64,000 bases of DNA from Klebsormidium nitens (GCA_000708835.1 DF237055.1:1-64000), one strand, 5' to 3'; positions 23,401 through 36,750 are shown, counted from the first letter of the stretch. A program made the numbers and translations. The notes: generated from the sequence alone by a model not told the origin.

Positions 23401-25000
23401 TTGCCGTCCTGCATCTTGCTCTGGTCAGACTCCGTTTGAAACAGCCTCGAGTGCGAAACCCGATGTATATATCATCTGGGCTGTTTGAGACTTGTCAGGG
23501 ACCTCGTTCACCTTTGACTACTACCTTCAGTGAATGGTAACAAATGGCGACAGCCGTTTGGTTTGAGCCGTTGAAATAGTCGTCAAGGGCTTCCTTACTC
23601 TGAACGATTGGGGTTACGTGCAACCCACAGTGCTGACGAGGTTTTCTTCTGCTTTTACTGAATGGTATTAAAACTTGATCGTCTTTCAAACCCATCAGAA
23701 TCCCATATGGGCTGAACGGTCGAAGACTCATTCAAGAAAAGGCTCAACGGATTGATACCTGTCCAGATTCTGAGAAACCCAGTTGAGCTCAGGTTTTTAT
23801 TCAATGATTACTGAGTCGAAGCGACATGATCCCGCACAATTCTTATATGCAAAGCACGACTTGGCGGATCCACTTCCTTGATCGGACTGCAACTTTCATC
23901 TGATTTCATCAATAGTTTTGCTGAAGTCACACCAACTGCGAGCGCACGACCTTTTCTGAATCGGAATCCGAAGACTGTTTGAACATATGTCCGCCCTCTC
24001 AACCGAACAGTCTGACTTCATGCTGAATGGTCTCCGACTCTATCTTCTTCCTTCTCCCGTTCTTCTCGATTGCTTCCTAGAGACGTAGACGCTGCTTCAA
24101 TCAGTACTCTCAACCGACACAATGCAGGCGATTACTCAACCAGTTTCTAAGAATCTCGATGCCGACTTTCAATGGGCATTCGAGACCTCGAGATACCACT
24201 GCCGGCCGAAAGGCTAAGGCTGTTATATTCTCCGAATCTTATTATTGGGTTTCAATCTCCCGCCTGAGTCTCTTCGACGCCCTTACCATCAACGCCAGTA
24301 CGAATGCACAAATCACATCTCTATCTATCGTCACTTGAAACTTTAGGTGCTACTTTTCTAGCTTTAAACCCGACTGACCAATAAACGATCCGGATTGGAA
24401 GACTGGTTATGAACGATAAAGCGGAAGAAAGGATGGACTCCCACCACTAAAAAAGTACCCCAAGATGCCAATCAAGCCTGCTTTTTCGGAATCTTGATAA
24501 AGAGAATATTTTCCCCGAGCCTCTTCAAATTACGTGATCGGAGCGAGTTGGCCGGTGGTCAGAAGGCTGTCTACCGATCGGGCGATTGAAAGCTCAGCGT
24601 CCGCTGCCGACCTATCATTGCCAAATCTGAATACAGTTGCACCTCAAAAGATCGAAAGCTCTGAACGTCTTTAACACCACAGCTTCAACCTTGGGCACTT
24701 GGTTGGTGTCACCTTTCCTCTTTTCCGGCCGCGGCCACTGATCGAGCTCAATCGGTCACGCATGCGGCGCTGGAACTCTTCACGTCAACACTCTGCACGT
24801 CAACATGGACGAGCGGCCCGCGAGGGCCCGCGTCGCGAAGCCCTGATAAGCAAACTTTACTGAATTCAAGGCTTAAGCGCGGCGCTCGACGCGCCGTAAT
24901 TACAATCCGGACAGGCCCAGGTGGGCTGTCGATCTGTTGATTTCCCGAACAATAAGGGGCGCAAGACGCGCACGTGAGCTGCGTGAGCAGAATCTGATAG

Positions 25001-25040
25001 TCGGGGCCGGGGTCCATGTCTCGGGGCCGGGGTCCATGTC
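25001..25040 (+). repeat. 20-bp GC-rich tandem duplication
   Basis: Two exact 20-bp units sit side by side inside a GC-rich block, with a degenerate partial third unit after 25041. Confidence 0.9.
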
Positions 25041-26254
25041 GCGGGGCCCGGCAACCGCCCCCCAACCGCCGGGCTTGTCTACTCATTGTACGCTCTCGCC
25101 GTGGACCTTTGCAGGGCCGACCATTGAACCCCCATTGAACCTATCGTTAGAACGAGGGCGAACGTGTCATTTGTAGCGCCTGAGCTAGCTAGCTAGCCGA
25201 GCTCAAAGAGGCACATTCTCACGGTTCATACAAGAAGGCTTTGGTGCGGCGGCCCGCGGCCCTGCACTGCGCGGCCGCCGGAAACGACGGTCGACCGTAC
25301 CAGGGGCCCGCGGCCACGAGTTCCAAATTTTCTGGAGCCGATCATCGATGATCAACGCACCGTCCGATAAGCGATAGACGTCACGCGGTCAAACGAGTAT
25401 CAGCTGGCGGTTTGGCGAAGTATGAAAGACGTGGAATCTGACTGTGAGGCAGTTGTCCGTGCAACTGCAACCTGCAGACTCGTGTACACATTGTTCTGGC
25501 AGAACCGTCGCTTTCTTGCTAGCTTGCTCGGGTTTTCAACCTCTGAAAGGTGAGCAAATGCGGGAAGTGCTCAGCAATGCTGCTCATTCAGGCTGACGAT
25601 AGTGTTGCTGCAAGAGTAGGTTGCTGCTTCCAGCTAAATGCAAGGTGCTCCCCAATCAGAATAATCTCTTCCTTGCAGAAGGTTTAGCTAGGGTTGAGCT
25701 CTTTCAGTACCTCCTGATATCATACTTCGACCCTAATCTGCAAAGAACTTACTGTTGCACTCAGCAAGTTACAAAGTCAGCTGCAGATCTTGCCCTTGGA
25801 GGGCCGCATTGTAGCATTACAGATTTATACCTACTACTGCCTGAGCGTGCAAGCCAAGGTCTCGTCACACCAGCTCACGACCTCCGTCAAGAAGCCCTAA
25901 AAGCACTGGAGAGACATGCGGATGCCGATTGTCTTATTTTCAAAGCTGATAGTGGAAAACATTGACGACCTCGGTGCAGTATTTGATCAGAGCTGGCGGT
26001 CGAAGGTTCAGAGAGGAAGGCCGATTGTTCAAAATGAAGAGAGTCTCCAGCAAGAAAGCTGATACAAGTACACGGGGGCCGGAGTCAAGGGGAGCTAGCG
26101 TATAGAGGCCAGTGGACGAACTTTTAGGAACTAGCAAAGAGCTCCTCAGGCTTCAGCAGTTCGGACTCCAACCAGAAGGTCTGAAAGCTCTGAAGGCCTT
26201 TGAAATTGAAGCTATTGGAAAGGGTTTTACAAGGAAGGAGCTGCGGTGGAAGAA

Positions 26255-29200
26255 ATGAAAGCAATGGCGGCGAAACAAAAGGCAATCCTTATTGCAATCT
26301 TGCAAGTCGCTCTGCTGACTTGTTCTGTCAGAGCTCAGCCTCAGGTCACACTGGCTGAAGATGGTAAGGAAGCCTTTAACTCCGCTCTTTACAAATTAAC
26401 AGAGACAACTATTTGATTGTAAGTGAGAAACGACCATTTCTCGCCCCTGACATGCAAAGAGCTATGGCATGAAACTTTTATGCTGCAAAGCCTTCGAGAA
26501 TTACTTAAAACAGTTTTACCCTTCTCAGACTCTTCAGTGACCTCGTACCGCAACCTAGATGGCCCTTATCCTCACTTGTGCACCTTGGAACTAAACAAAC
26601 CAGGAGGAAAATCTGCAAGTTTTGTCCCCTGGTCTGCATGCACAGCTCTCTATGCTCCCTTTCCTTGCAGTGCGAGCTCTATTGGCCTTTGAAGCAGCAG
26701 TTGGGAACCCTTCCCTGTTAACTGCCAGCTGGCAAGGAAACAACCCGTGCGTATCTTCCTGGGTTGGAGTCTCATGCCAGATTCTGAGCGCCAGCCGAAG
26801 TCACACATGGACCGTAGTTGGACTGTGAGTTTTGCCTCTCTTCAAACTCAATTCCAGCTTCAATTATTTCTTGTCAGAAGGTGTTACCCCTCTCATATCC
26901 TGGTAAAGTGGTGAATCGGTAAACGAGGGCAAAGAAGAGCAAGTTTGCTTAGCAGTGCTTCTGCGGATAGTCAGAATAGTACGGCTTCATATCTCTGCCA
27001 TTACTAGGAGTGTTGCCGAGCTCTTAATGATCAAGGCTGCAGCTACTGAGGGTCTTCACAACGTCCATCCAAAATCAACAAGATCGCTGACAATCGTCTT
27101 TGTTGCATGCAGCAATCTGAGCGGTCACGGTCTCCAGGGTTACCTCCCCATCGACTTGGGCAACCTTGTGCAACTGCAGAGCTTGTAAGTGCCCTGCGCC
27201 TCCGCTTCCCACGTCCCTTTATGGCTCTAATTTGACCAGAAGTACTTTTCAAGAGAGCAGCCCCTTCACAGTCTGCTTGCAAATCTCCTTGCATGTGCAA
27301 GAAGCTCGAGAAGGTCGCCCGCATACTGTTGAGGTCCATGCATGATCTTTGAGACCTGTTGCCTTGCCAACCTTTGACCTAACCAATCTGAGCTACCCGC
27401 TTTTTTTGCAGGAATGTGTCCAACAACCAGCTCAGCGGCCCTATTCCAAGCGCGTTGGGCGGGCTGACGTTACTGCAGAGCCTGTGAGTTCAGCTTCTCC
27501 TTCCGAGCAATTTTGGTTGGTCGACTTCGACAAGTTTTGAAAGTGTGGCAGCGAATCGTTGGAGCTCCATTGCTTCAAGTACTGTCCTCAGAGGCAGACA
27601 TCCAAAACCGGGCAGAAAACGAAAGGCGGTGCGTCTTTCTTTACCACCTGGCAAACACCGCTAAGTCTACCCCTGACCCAATCAACTTGTTGCCAGATTT
27701 CCCTATGCCTCTCCTAAATGTCGTTCTGGAATTCAAGCTGTGAACCGGAATGTTCCCCTTTCTGGCTGCAGTGACGTCAGCTACAATCAGCTGAACGGCA
27801 GCATCCCAGCAGAGCTTGGCGGCTGCAAAAACGCCACCATCATGAACCTGGCCCACAATCAGCTGACGGGAAGCGTGCCGGCAGCGCTTGGCAACCTGAC
27901 AAACGTTAAGCTAAGGTGGGTTCTTCTTCCTCAGGAGCCCCGCTCGAAAGGATCAAAACCAACAGTCCATTTTGCTTTTCCTTCTTCTTTATTCCAAGTT
28001 TGTTTCGATATAAGGACCCTCTGAGACTAAAAGTTGGCTTCTTTGAAATCGTTCTCTGAAAACACTTCTTATCTCATCCTCCGTTCTACAAAAGAGCCTT
28101 GACGACTTGGTTTTGTTTCTGCGCAATGAATTGGACGGCAATCCCTTCTGCGTTACATTTGCGAACCTTTCGACTTCTTCTGCTTTCAGGAACCTCTCAG
28201 AGCTTCTGTCCGGTTCTTGGGCACGCAGACTCTAAGCTGCCATGGCTGGCCAAACGAATCCCATCAGCCTGAAAACTTCACGAGCGGGAAAGAAATTGGT
28301 TCGCCCTTCGTTCTCTGCCCGAGCCGAAGCAACTCCCTCACTTGTTTTGGGTCGCCGAAGGCCTGCCAGAGCAACTTCTGAAGCCCACGTAACATCTGCC
28401 CAAAAATGTCGGAAGTAAACCTAAGACACGTCTTTCCGCGCAGTCTTGACGGCAACTCCCTCTGCAACACCATCCCCGGCGCGCCGTGCCTCCTTCAAAC
28501 CGCCGCCCCGAGCGCGTCGCTCGCGCGCAAACCCAGCTCCGGCAAGAAATTGATAATTATCCTCGTACTAGTTGGCTCGCTCGCCGCGGCCGCGGCCGCG
28601 CTGTGCGCGTGTCTCTTTGTCGTGCTGCGGAAGAAGAAGTCGCGCGTGGGGACAGCGGACGACGATGAGGAGAAGTGGATGCGCTTCGACATCCTAGGTA
28701 AGTGTTTGTGAGACACAAACACGCCCGAGCCCGCTGCTCCGTGTTTCGATCAGAAACGGTCACTAGCCGGCCGCTAACCAGCCAAGTCGAAGGGGTGGGG
28801 TCCCTGTACGTAGCAGATTAGCAATGATCAAAACGCGCGGTCGGAAGACGACTCAAACTACAGAGAAAATGTCTTGACGACCTTTGATGGCTGTGATAAC
28901 GGACCCTAAGAACGGAGCCTTATCCATCCCTGGAAGTTGCCTTGAACGCTCTGGACATTTTGCCTGTTTGAGAAAGTAAAGGCCGGGTGATGCAGAGTTC
29001 CGAAAGAAAACCTCATCGAAGCCTCAGCTACTCACCGAACCTCGCAACATTTTTAGAGAACGGTCTCAGCTGCGTGGCCCGGGGCCTGAACCGAAAGGTC
29101 ACCACCGGAAAGAGAAATCACAAAACCTGAAGCTGCGGAACGTACCGCTGCATAAGCGAGCCTGTGGTTATGCCAAAAGTCACTCACTAATATCGTGACG

Positions 29201-32200
29201 TCAATATTCTGCAGAGAAGGGCCATCTGAAGAAGAACCGCAAGGACGAGAAGCTGCCGCCCCCGCTGCCTCCCCGGTACTTCATGTTCCGGGACATCGAG
29301 GCCGGAACCGAGAACTTCAGCCGGGCGAACTACATGGGCGACGGGCCCTACGGACAGTCGTACCGGGCACGGATGGACGTGAGTGGAACTCGGGCCACTT
29401 AAGACTTGTTCAAATGCTCAAATACTTTGTACGCAGAAGGAATGCACTTCGGACGGTCGCTCTCAGGGGATTTTCTGTCGCTCCCTGATTATTTCTGACC
29501 TTCTCTGCCGCCGTCCTTATTTTTGAGGCACTCGTGACTCTTTTTCCTGTTCGAACGGCGAATTTTACTTGTAAGTGAAGTCCATCTCTCACTCCGACAA
29601 GATGCTTTGGCGACGGACGTGGCCATCAAGGTTAACCAACCCGTCAGACTCAAATCTCTGTCTTTGCTTTCTTGTAACTTCTGGAAACGCCTTCAGATCG
29701 AAGTCGCTCGAAGAGCGAAATCTTGCTGCTAACTTAAACCCTCTCCCAAACCTCGCAGGGCGGCAAGGAGGTTTTGGTCAAGCGCCTCGACCGCGCGCTC
29801 GCGTGCAGCGGCCGCGACTTCCGGCGCGAGGTCGACGCACTCGGCCGCGTCGCGCACACAAACCTCGTGAAGCTGATCGGGTATTGCATGGACGACGGGA
29901 TGCATATGCTCGTGTATGAGTGGCTCGACAACGGCAGCCTGTATGACCATCTTCATGGTGAGAAAAAAGTTTTTCTTTGAAAGCGAAAGCGCTTCTGTTA
30001 GCAAGGTTGTGGTTGATGTTTTGGGAGCGGGTCTCTCACGTGGATTTGAATTTCGTTTGGTCAGTGCCGCACGCTTGGCAATGCATTGTTGAAGGATCAA
30101 GCCGAAGCACTTAAAGAGTGGGAAGAGAGACAGCTTCAGAACACCTAACTTTGTCATCGGTTTCAGAATATTCTGAACCTGGAATAAATCATAAACTAGC
30201 GGTTCCAGATGCGGTTTTGCCTGACGCCTTCTTTTAAGAAAGACCGAGAAGAGGTGAAAGATACGGCCTGAAAAAGCGGTGACACAATTCACGCGAGCTT
30301 AACGAGGTTTACACCACGATTCCGTTTCCTGAACGTCCCCTGCTTCGTCCCTCAGGTTCCTTCATGAAGGAGTCGCCCCTCGACTGGCCCGCGCGCGTCA
30401 AGGCCGCGGCCGGCGTCGCGCGCGCGCTCGCGCATCTCCAGGACGGCGCCGTCAAGCCGCCCATCATCCACCGCGACTTCAAAACGTCGTCCGTCCTTTT
30501 GGACGCCGACTGTACGGCCAAAGTGTCCGAGTACGGGCTGTGCAAACTAGCGGCGGACGAAAACGACGCGCACTGCAGCACGCGCATTTTGGGCGCGTTC
30601 GGGAGCGTCGCACCGGAGTACATCATGACGGGCCAGTGTGACGAAAGAAGCGTGGTCTACACTTTCGGTGTGTTGCTGCTGGAGTTGATGACGGGACGGA
30701 AACCGGTGGACATGCGCCAGCCGGTCGGGCAGCAGAGCCTGGTCACGTGGGTGAGTGCCACGTGGCGCACGGTGCTTCGTCCTCGGACGAAAGTCGCAGT
30801 CATCGCAAGCAGAGGCCGCGAAGATCCTTCTGAACGTTTGTCCGTATGCGATATCAGTCTGTTGATGCAGCGACTCCGACCCTCTACTTGTTGAATCCTA
30901 CAAATCCAATATGGGCTTCTTGTGATGCACCGTGTTCTTTTCAATTACGGACGCGGCCTGATTTACGCCGCTTGCATTGGTGTGGTAATGATTGAAAAGA
31001 CTTCCACGTGACTTCCACCTTCGGGTTAATTGACTTTTTTTTCTGAAGGCAGAAGCGCTCTTGCCGTTCGGCCGTTTGAAGCAGACAAAAGTCTTTTGCG
31101 GCCGAAACAGATTCCTACACAGATTGCAAACACAGAGCTTCCCCTGCGACACAAACGCACCCGTTGGTTGCTTTCGGACGCCTCCGGACGCCTTCGGACG
31201 TTCACTGACCCTTCGCTTCGGACCGTCCGCAGGCGGGCCCCCACCTGAACAACCAAGAGAAGCTGGCGCAAATGATCGATCCTAAACTTCGTGGGCTGTA
31301 CCCCAAAAAGGACTTGGCCAAATTCGCCGCGGTCGCCGCCATGTGCCTGCAACCGGAGCCGGACTTCCGGCCGATCATGACGGACGTGGCGGCGACGCTC
31401 GAAAGCTTGCAGGTGAGGAAAAGGTCGCCGTAATATTTCATGGGAGTTGAACCAGACGGGCAATGGGATTTTTGATGAGAGAAAGGAACCTCGGGAGCGT
31501 GCTGAAAGGAAGTCTCTTTTCGTGCGGCAAGGGGTGGCTGAGCGGCGGCAAGGACGGAGTTACGCTGTTGCGAAAGGCGGAGTCCTCTCAAAAGACCGCT
31601 TCTCAAACATCCAGCAAACCCCTCCGCGCAAGGTTGTGAAGCTGATTGTGGGTGTTCTTGACTGTCTTTCAGGCCACGCGCCTTCAATAAGTGCGACGCC
31701 TTGAGCCAAAACGCTTGCACGATCAAAGGGCGAAAGAAAACACTCTACTCGGAGTGAAGCTTGCCGATCCTTCTTGACGGAATCAATACTGACCCTCACC
31801 CGGTTGTACCTTCCCTGCAGTTGTACGAGCCCGGCGTGTCCCGGTCAGAGTCAGGCGAGCTCCCGATCAGCACACGACCAAGCGGCTCGAACAGCCGGCC
31901 GCCTTCTAGAGTCAGCACGCCCCGGGTTACCGACCCGATCAAGGTGGGCGATCTCGGTTCGACTTGGTTATTCTACATATTGTACACACAAAGAGGAAAG
32001 ACGTTCGTTCTTGGTTCTGCTTGGCTGCTGCCGAATGGCATTGCATCCGTGGAATCGTCCAGCCGGCCTGATCTAGAGAACAGATTCGTTTTCGGAATTA
32101 GCTTTCTCAGCAATGATTTATCCCCTGGTCAAACACTTAAGTTCGTTCTTTCTGAAGCGAATTTGCTGTCGGGGTCGATACCTTGGTTCCAACGGCACAA

Positions 32201-32362
32201 CTCGAGCAACTTACAGCGCATCAACGGACTTCGGCGCATTCCCAAAAAAGTGCAGTTCGACTCTGGCACGAGAATCTGTATGTCCATTTGATCCTGTCGC
32301 GGAAAGCATCAGTCGCTGATTCCAATCCCACGTTGTATATGCAGATCCCCCTCGTATATTAG
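26255..32362 (+). CDS. LRR receptor-like protein (pseudo)kinase
   Basis: Plasma-membrane receptor-like kinase, about 627 residues. Exons: 26255-26363, 26671-26824, 27113-27184, 27412-27483, 27772-27915, 28444-28697, 29215-29378, 29759-29957, 30356-30750, 31233-31412, 31821-31943 and, tentatively, 32345-32362. The order is: signal peptide (1-27), LRRNT cap (NNPCVSSWVGVSC), four short LRRs (NQLSGPIPSALGGL type) on one-repeat exons, transmembrane helix (~219-244) with RKKK stop-transfer, then a kinase domain (~290-560). The glycine loop is kept and the ATP lysine is present (VLVK, K331). HRD is present (428-430), but the catalytic-loop Asn is Ser435, DFG is EYG (448-450) and the helix-F Asp is Val489. 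It is therefore probably a pseudokinase. The kinase most resembles plant RLK/ALE2-like kinases (RKPVDMRQPVG). The last exon is the least certain. Confidence 0.88.
28117..28465 (+). repeat. Ghost of LRR kinase exon 6 start
   Basis: The acceptor and first ~25 bases of exon 6 (28434-28465, core GACGGCAA.TCCCT.CTGC) are echoed at about 28120-28154. The ghost acceptor is mutated from CAG to CAA. Spacing is ~313 bp, roughly twice the usual ghost interval. This is the weakest case of the pattern. Confidence 0.5.
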
Positions 32363-34759
32363 TCGAGGCAAGTCGTTCTCGTTGCGCCAACAAAGAACGT
32401 TAGAGCGTGCCGGCAGCGCGAATCGTGATGGAGACCCGGCTTCGACACGCGCAACTGCGAAAACCGCTGTTCTGTAACGATCGAAACAATAGCCCCCAAT
32501 TTGGAAATGCGCGTAACATCTCCCATACAAGTCTGTCAATACAGAGGGAAGTGATTTGGGGCACTGGAAGTGGACGGATGCCAGCCGCACTGGCAGTACG
32601 AGGCGCGAGCGTACTGAACATCAGCAAAATTCGACAAGACTGGTGTTCGATAGCACCCGGAGATGCAGAAACATTCTTTAGCCCGGCTTGGTTTACATCG
32701 CCAGCCGTAATCGTCCAAAGAACGTGTAGGGGGATTAGTCTAGCAGCCTTCGAAGAGGCTCCTTGTTAGTCGTCGTTTCTTGCTGAAAGGTTGCTGGAGT
32801 AGCCATATGATCGGGTAGGTTTGAAGCTCGTGAGAGACGGCGGCGGTAAACGCAACGGAGAAAAGATGATGTTCGCTTACAGTTGCCTGCGAACATTTTG
32901 GATCCTACTGAAAGGGTCAGGCCGCTAAGGGCCGCTTCGGACATAGATAAGCTAGTTTGTCTAACCCAACAGGGTCAGAGGAGACCCTTGAAGAAATTGA
33001 GGGCCTGTTAGGCGGCGCCAGGATCGTCCCAGGCATACTAATCAAGGATCAGAAACCGAAAGGACGGTTTAATACGTCAGGTACGACAATCGAGATGATG
33101 TAGAGGGGGTGATGCCGTGTCCTGTATGTAGACTAAGGTACTGAGTCAAACAAACACTGTAACAAGATTCATCTTGCTGCGTGGATCACTTCACGACCAC
33201 TGATTGGTCGTGACTCTGTTCTGTACGACATTTTCAGGAAAGGATTTCCGGAGCGATTTGTAGCCCTTCAACTCAGCCTGTGATCGGGAGAGTCGGCTAT
33301 TCGTCGGGCCATCTCAATTGCCCCCGTCCAACCTTCCAATGTCATGCATCTTGAATTAGCGCGCGCCTAGCTAGTATTGGCCAAGCTGGATAGTCCTTCT
33401 TATCTTAGTAGTACGTATAATATCACACATCCTGCGGGCCTATTGTATCGCCTGAAGCCGCTGCATGCTGCACTGATCAGTGCGCTGCCACCGTATGGAC
33501 TAAATAATGCAGAGCGCCTCCAGATCATAGCCGTCGCGCGCTGGTGGCTCAGTCACTTGCACCCAGCGCGATCATGCCTTTTGGTCAATGATCAAACCAT
33601 GCAGCGCCGCGGCGGTACAGGACGTGCATACAACTCAATGATCATGTTACTGTTCGAGTTGTGGCGGCAGGCGCCAATTGACTAGTTGACTTCAAGTCAC
33701 TGAGTGAGCTCAGTGCGGCGCAATTAATCATGTTGCACTAGACCGCATGCCAGCACAGCGTCGAATATAAACATGGCGCGGCCGCGCATGCCAGCCGCCA
33801 TATATCATGCACGCGGTTCCATTGAGAATCGCATCGCCGCAGGTGCCCATGCACCGTCCAGTTGCAATGTACCGTACGTATGTGCCAGGTCAGTGCATTG
33901 AACGTGAACTATGAAGGAATGATTGCGCTGCACGTTCAGGCGCAACTAGCACTGGCATTCAAACGCAGCTCTAACGTTGTTATGCTTGCAATCTTGAACT
34001 CAGGAACTGCATCATTTTGTGGCTGGCCTCTATAGAGAGATCTCAATTGGCGGCCCAGACGGACGTGCGCATATGACGGTGCTTGTTTGGTTCCAGACTG
34101 AATGGCAGCCGTATTTCTACCACGCTTTTTCAGCTACCAACTCAAGCAACATCTCAAGAAACATGGGATGTGAAGGGATGATATACGAAGTGCTTGTAAA
34201 CTCAGCGTTGTGACTACAAGCCAAAATAACATCGATCTGCCAATATGCAGACTCCGTCCAGTGGCAAAGTCCAGTCTACTCTACACTCGCTCATTTGACG
34301 ACAGAAGGTCGAATCAGGTAAGCGTTCAACAAGAGACAGCATTCAACGAAGCTATGATACAATTGTTCTTAAATAGCAACACGAGTTACATCAACGCCTC
34401 GTCTCCTTTGTCAGAATCACTTTCTGCAGACAACAAGCAAACACGGTTCTCCATCAGGATTTTTGTTTCTTCTACGTTTTGTCAAAAGAACATAAGTGGC
34501 TCTCGCAAAAACCGAATCTCAATGGACGCAGGCAAACATAACAAGAATGATGCGAGAGTATGCCTGCACCGATAGTCTATCACCAATTCAAATCGAGGGA
34601 GCTAGCCGGTGCCCATGAAACGTTAAGAAGAAGTTCAAAAGAACGGACCTTCCGATGACCTCTTCCGCAAAATCTCGAAGATTCAGACGGCATACTCAGT
34701 AGTGCGTTTAAGCTTAAGAGGGCAGGATAAGGACAGAAAGGGCAAGATAAGGACTTATT
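32363..34759. other. Intergenic, LRR kinase to plastid protein gene
   Basis: The convergent 3' ends of two genes flank this region. Around 33.35-33.95 kb the sequence is rich in short palindromes (GCGCGC, TGCATGC, TGATCA). ORFs at 33377-33685 and 34019-34213 have no recognisable similarity. I see no supported gene. Confidence 0.45.
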
Positions 34760-36750
34760 CTAGGCCAATTTGCGAAGACAAAAATCGCCTGGGACCCTCT
34801 GAAGGCATGCAACAAGGATGGATTTCAGCTTTGATTCGGATTGGCTCACCTGCAACGCTCCGTCATGTCCATACACTCTTTCTGCCGACGTCCCCGTCTC
34901 CTCTCCTTGCACCCAGCTTGCCAACACTGCAAACCCACCCCCTTCGGCTTCCCCGACTTTCACCCACACCCCAGCCGGCAAGAGCACGTTCACATCACTC
35001 TCCCTTAGCTTTCTATCCACCTCGACCGTCTTGTTAACCACGTCAAAACCCTTGCTAGTCGGTGTGAAAATGTGCTGGTCAGCGCTCCAGGCTCCCTCGA
35101 TCGTTGTCTTAACCAACCGAGGGTCATCCGCAAAGCCGCGCATCTTTCCCCCGCAACTAGAGAGCGACTCTCCTTTCTCAAACGCGCTGTCCCACCGCTC
35201 CCGGGCAACTTTGACCGATGTCAGCGCCGGCTGTGCTGACATCGAAGGTCGCTCAAGGGTCAGCGTAACCCGAATCCTTAACCCGGAGCTATCCACAAGA
35301 CCGTGTTCTACTTGCCATTTTTGCCCCCCCTCCGCAGATGCGGTTGGCCAGGAAAGGGAGTAGGAGCCATCCGGTAGGAAAGCGATTGGTCCGGATGATT
35401 CTCGACCGTCCGCTGTTTTCTCATCAACGGTGTGGACGGTGGCGGCATCAGCTTCGCAGCCAACTGTAGGAAGAAGCCGGGCCAACCTGCAACAAGCGAT
35501 TCCGCAAGTGCTGAGCATGTTTCTCTTGATCACTCATGTGAACCTCAGCAATTTACTTGTTTACGTAATGGGGTAATCCACCTCATGTACGTCGACAGAA
35601 CCTGCAAAAGGACAAGAGGATGTTTCGAGGGATCGTATGCAGATTATGGATGGGCATCGGCCTTCAGTGGTGCACACAATCTTCTCAGGAAGAATGAACG
35701 GAATGAAGCAGGGTTTAAATTACTCGAAATTCTGATTGCAAACGTCCTCTGGCCAGTTTAACCCCTCAGGCCTGCCATTCTCTCAAGTTGCTAGACAGCC
35801 AGAGAGTCTTATTATGCAGCAATGGATTCCCAATGCATGAGTCATCGGCCAGCCTAACTGGGTTCATGGTGTGGAAGGCGTCCTTAGCAGTGCAATGCCC
35901 TACAATCTGTTGCTCGATGGCAGCAGTTGAAAGGTGGCCCCAGCTTTGTCCTTGCAAGCACTGGGATGAGTATTGGCATGATCTAAATGAACCAGACTTG
36001 AAAACATGGGAGGCAAATTATGCAATGCTCATGAAATGCTGCGCTGGAAGCAGCGTTGATGTCTGGACTTTGGGCGCCACAACTACGTGCAATTCTAGTG
36101 AGGAATTACCTGTACCGTACTACACCAAGCAAGGGTAGGACACAATGGTCAGATAAAGTTCTCGAACAGCAGCATATGGTCAGGCACCATATGGTCAGGC
36201 ATGGTGAGAAACAGGTGGCCAGCAATATTTTCAGAAACGCTTACTTGAAAAGGACAGTCCCGTCCTCCTTGCTGCCATAGGAAGAGCACTGCGTCTGCCA
36301 GTCAAAGAGGCGGATCTCCCACTCCCTGAAGGCATCAGGAACAACCGCATATGGCAGCTCCACCGCTGTGCATTCTCCCCAAGAGCTCCCACTCGCAGAA
36401 GTGAACGTAACCTCATACCCCTCCCACTCACCACTGACCTTGTCACAAAATGCGCCCCAGCCAGGCAGGACAGAAGCCGCAGGTTTGCTGACCTCAGCGC
36501 TGACAGCGCTGGAGCCGGACGCTCTGCAGAGGGCAACTTTCTTGACCAGATTTTGCTGTCCACTCATGGAATGAGTATGAGCAGACAAATGCCGCTTTGG
36601 CTCTCCTGCCAATTGACAGCTAGGATTTTGCCACCGTCTCACTAGACAAGCCAGCCGCTGCTGGCTTAAGTGCTTGCACCCAAGGCATTGTTGACTCCGT
36701 GCCAAGCCCTTGGGTGCGGAGGCAGAGATGGAGGCCCTGGCCGCTTGCAT
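34760..36750 (-). CDS. Plastid-targeted conserved protein of unknown function
   Basis: Two exons, 36750-36245 and 35486-34760, are joined at GTAAGC/TTGCAG in matching phase and give 410 residues. The N-terminus (MQAARASISASAPKG) is Ser/Ala/Arg-rich and poor in acids, as in plastid transit peptides. The mature part starts near GWGAFCDKVSGEWEGYEVTF and includes FREWEIRLFDWQTQCSSYGS. The rest is beta-rich with Gly/Thr/Val (SWPTASAEGGQKWQVEHGL, NVLLPAGVWVKVGEAEGGG). This recalls lipocalin-like DUF3598-type plastid proteins, but I cannot assign a family firmly. It shares a 375-bp divergent promoter with RPT2. The N-terminal 80 residues look weakly conserved, so a later Met is possible. Confidence 0.7.

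Larger units (their letters stand above)
20309..26254. other. Long intergenic region, H2A to LRR kinase
   Basis: Nearly 6 kb without a gene I can name. It holds a 30-bp tandem duplication, a GC-rich block near 24.8-25.3 kb, and stretches rich in short palindromes (CTAGCTAG, TGCATG) near 21.5-22.0 and 25.15-25.2 kb. ORFs at 20965-21078 (37 residues, hydrophobic tail), 22726-23160 (minus) and 25621-25965 look at most weakly coding and match no family I know. Confidence 0.45.

Noticed and set aside
29604-29629. Possible mini-exon (DVAIK-like) in LRR kinase intron 7
   Set aside because: Exon 7 joins exon 8 in phase and exon 8 already supplies the ATP lysine (VLVK); adding this segment would duplicate the motif.
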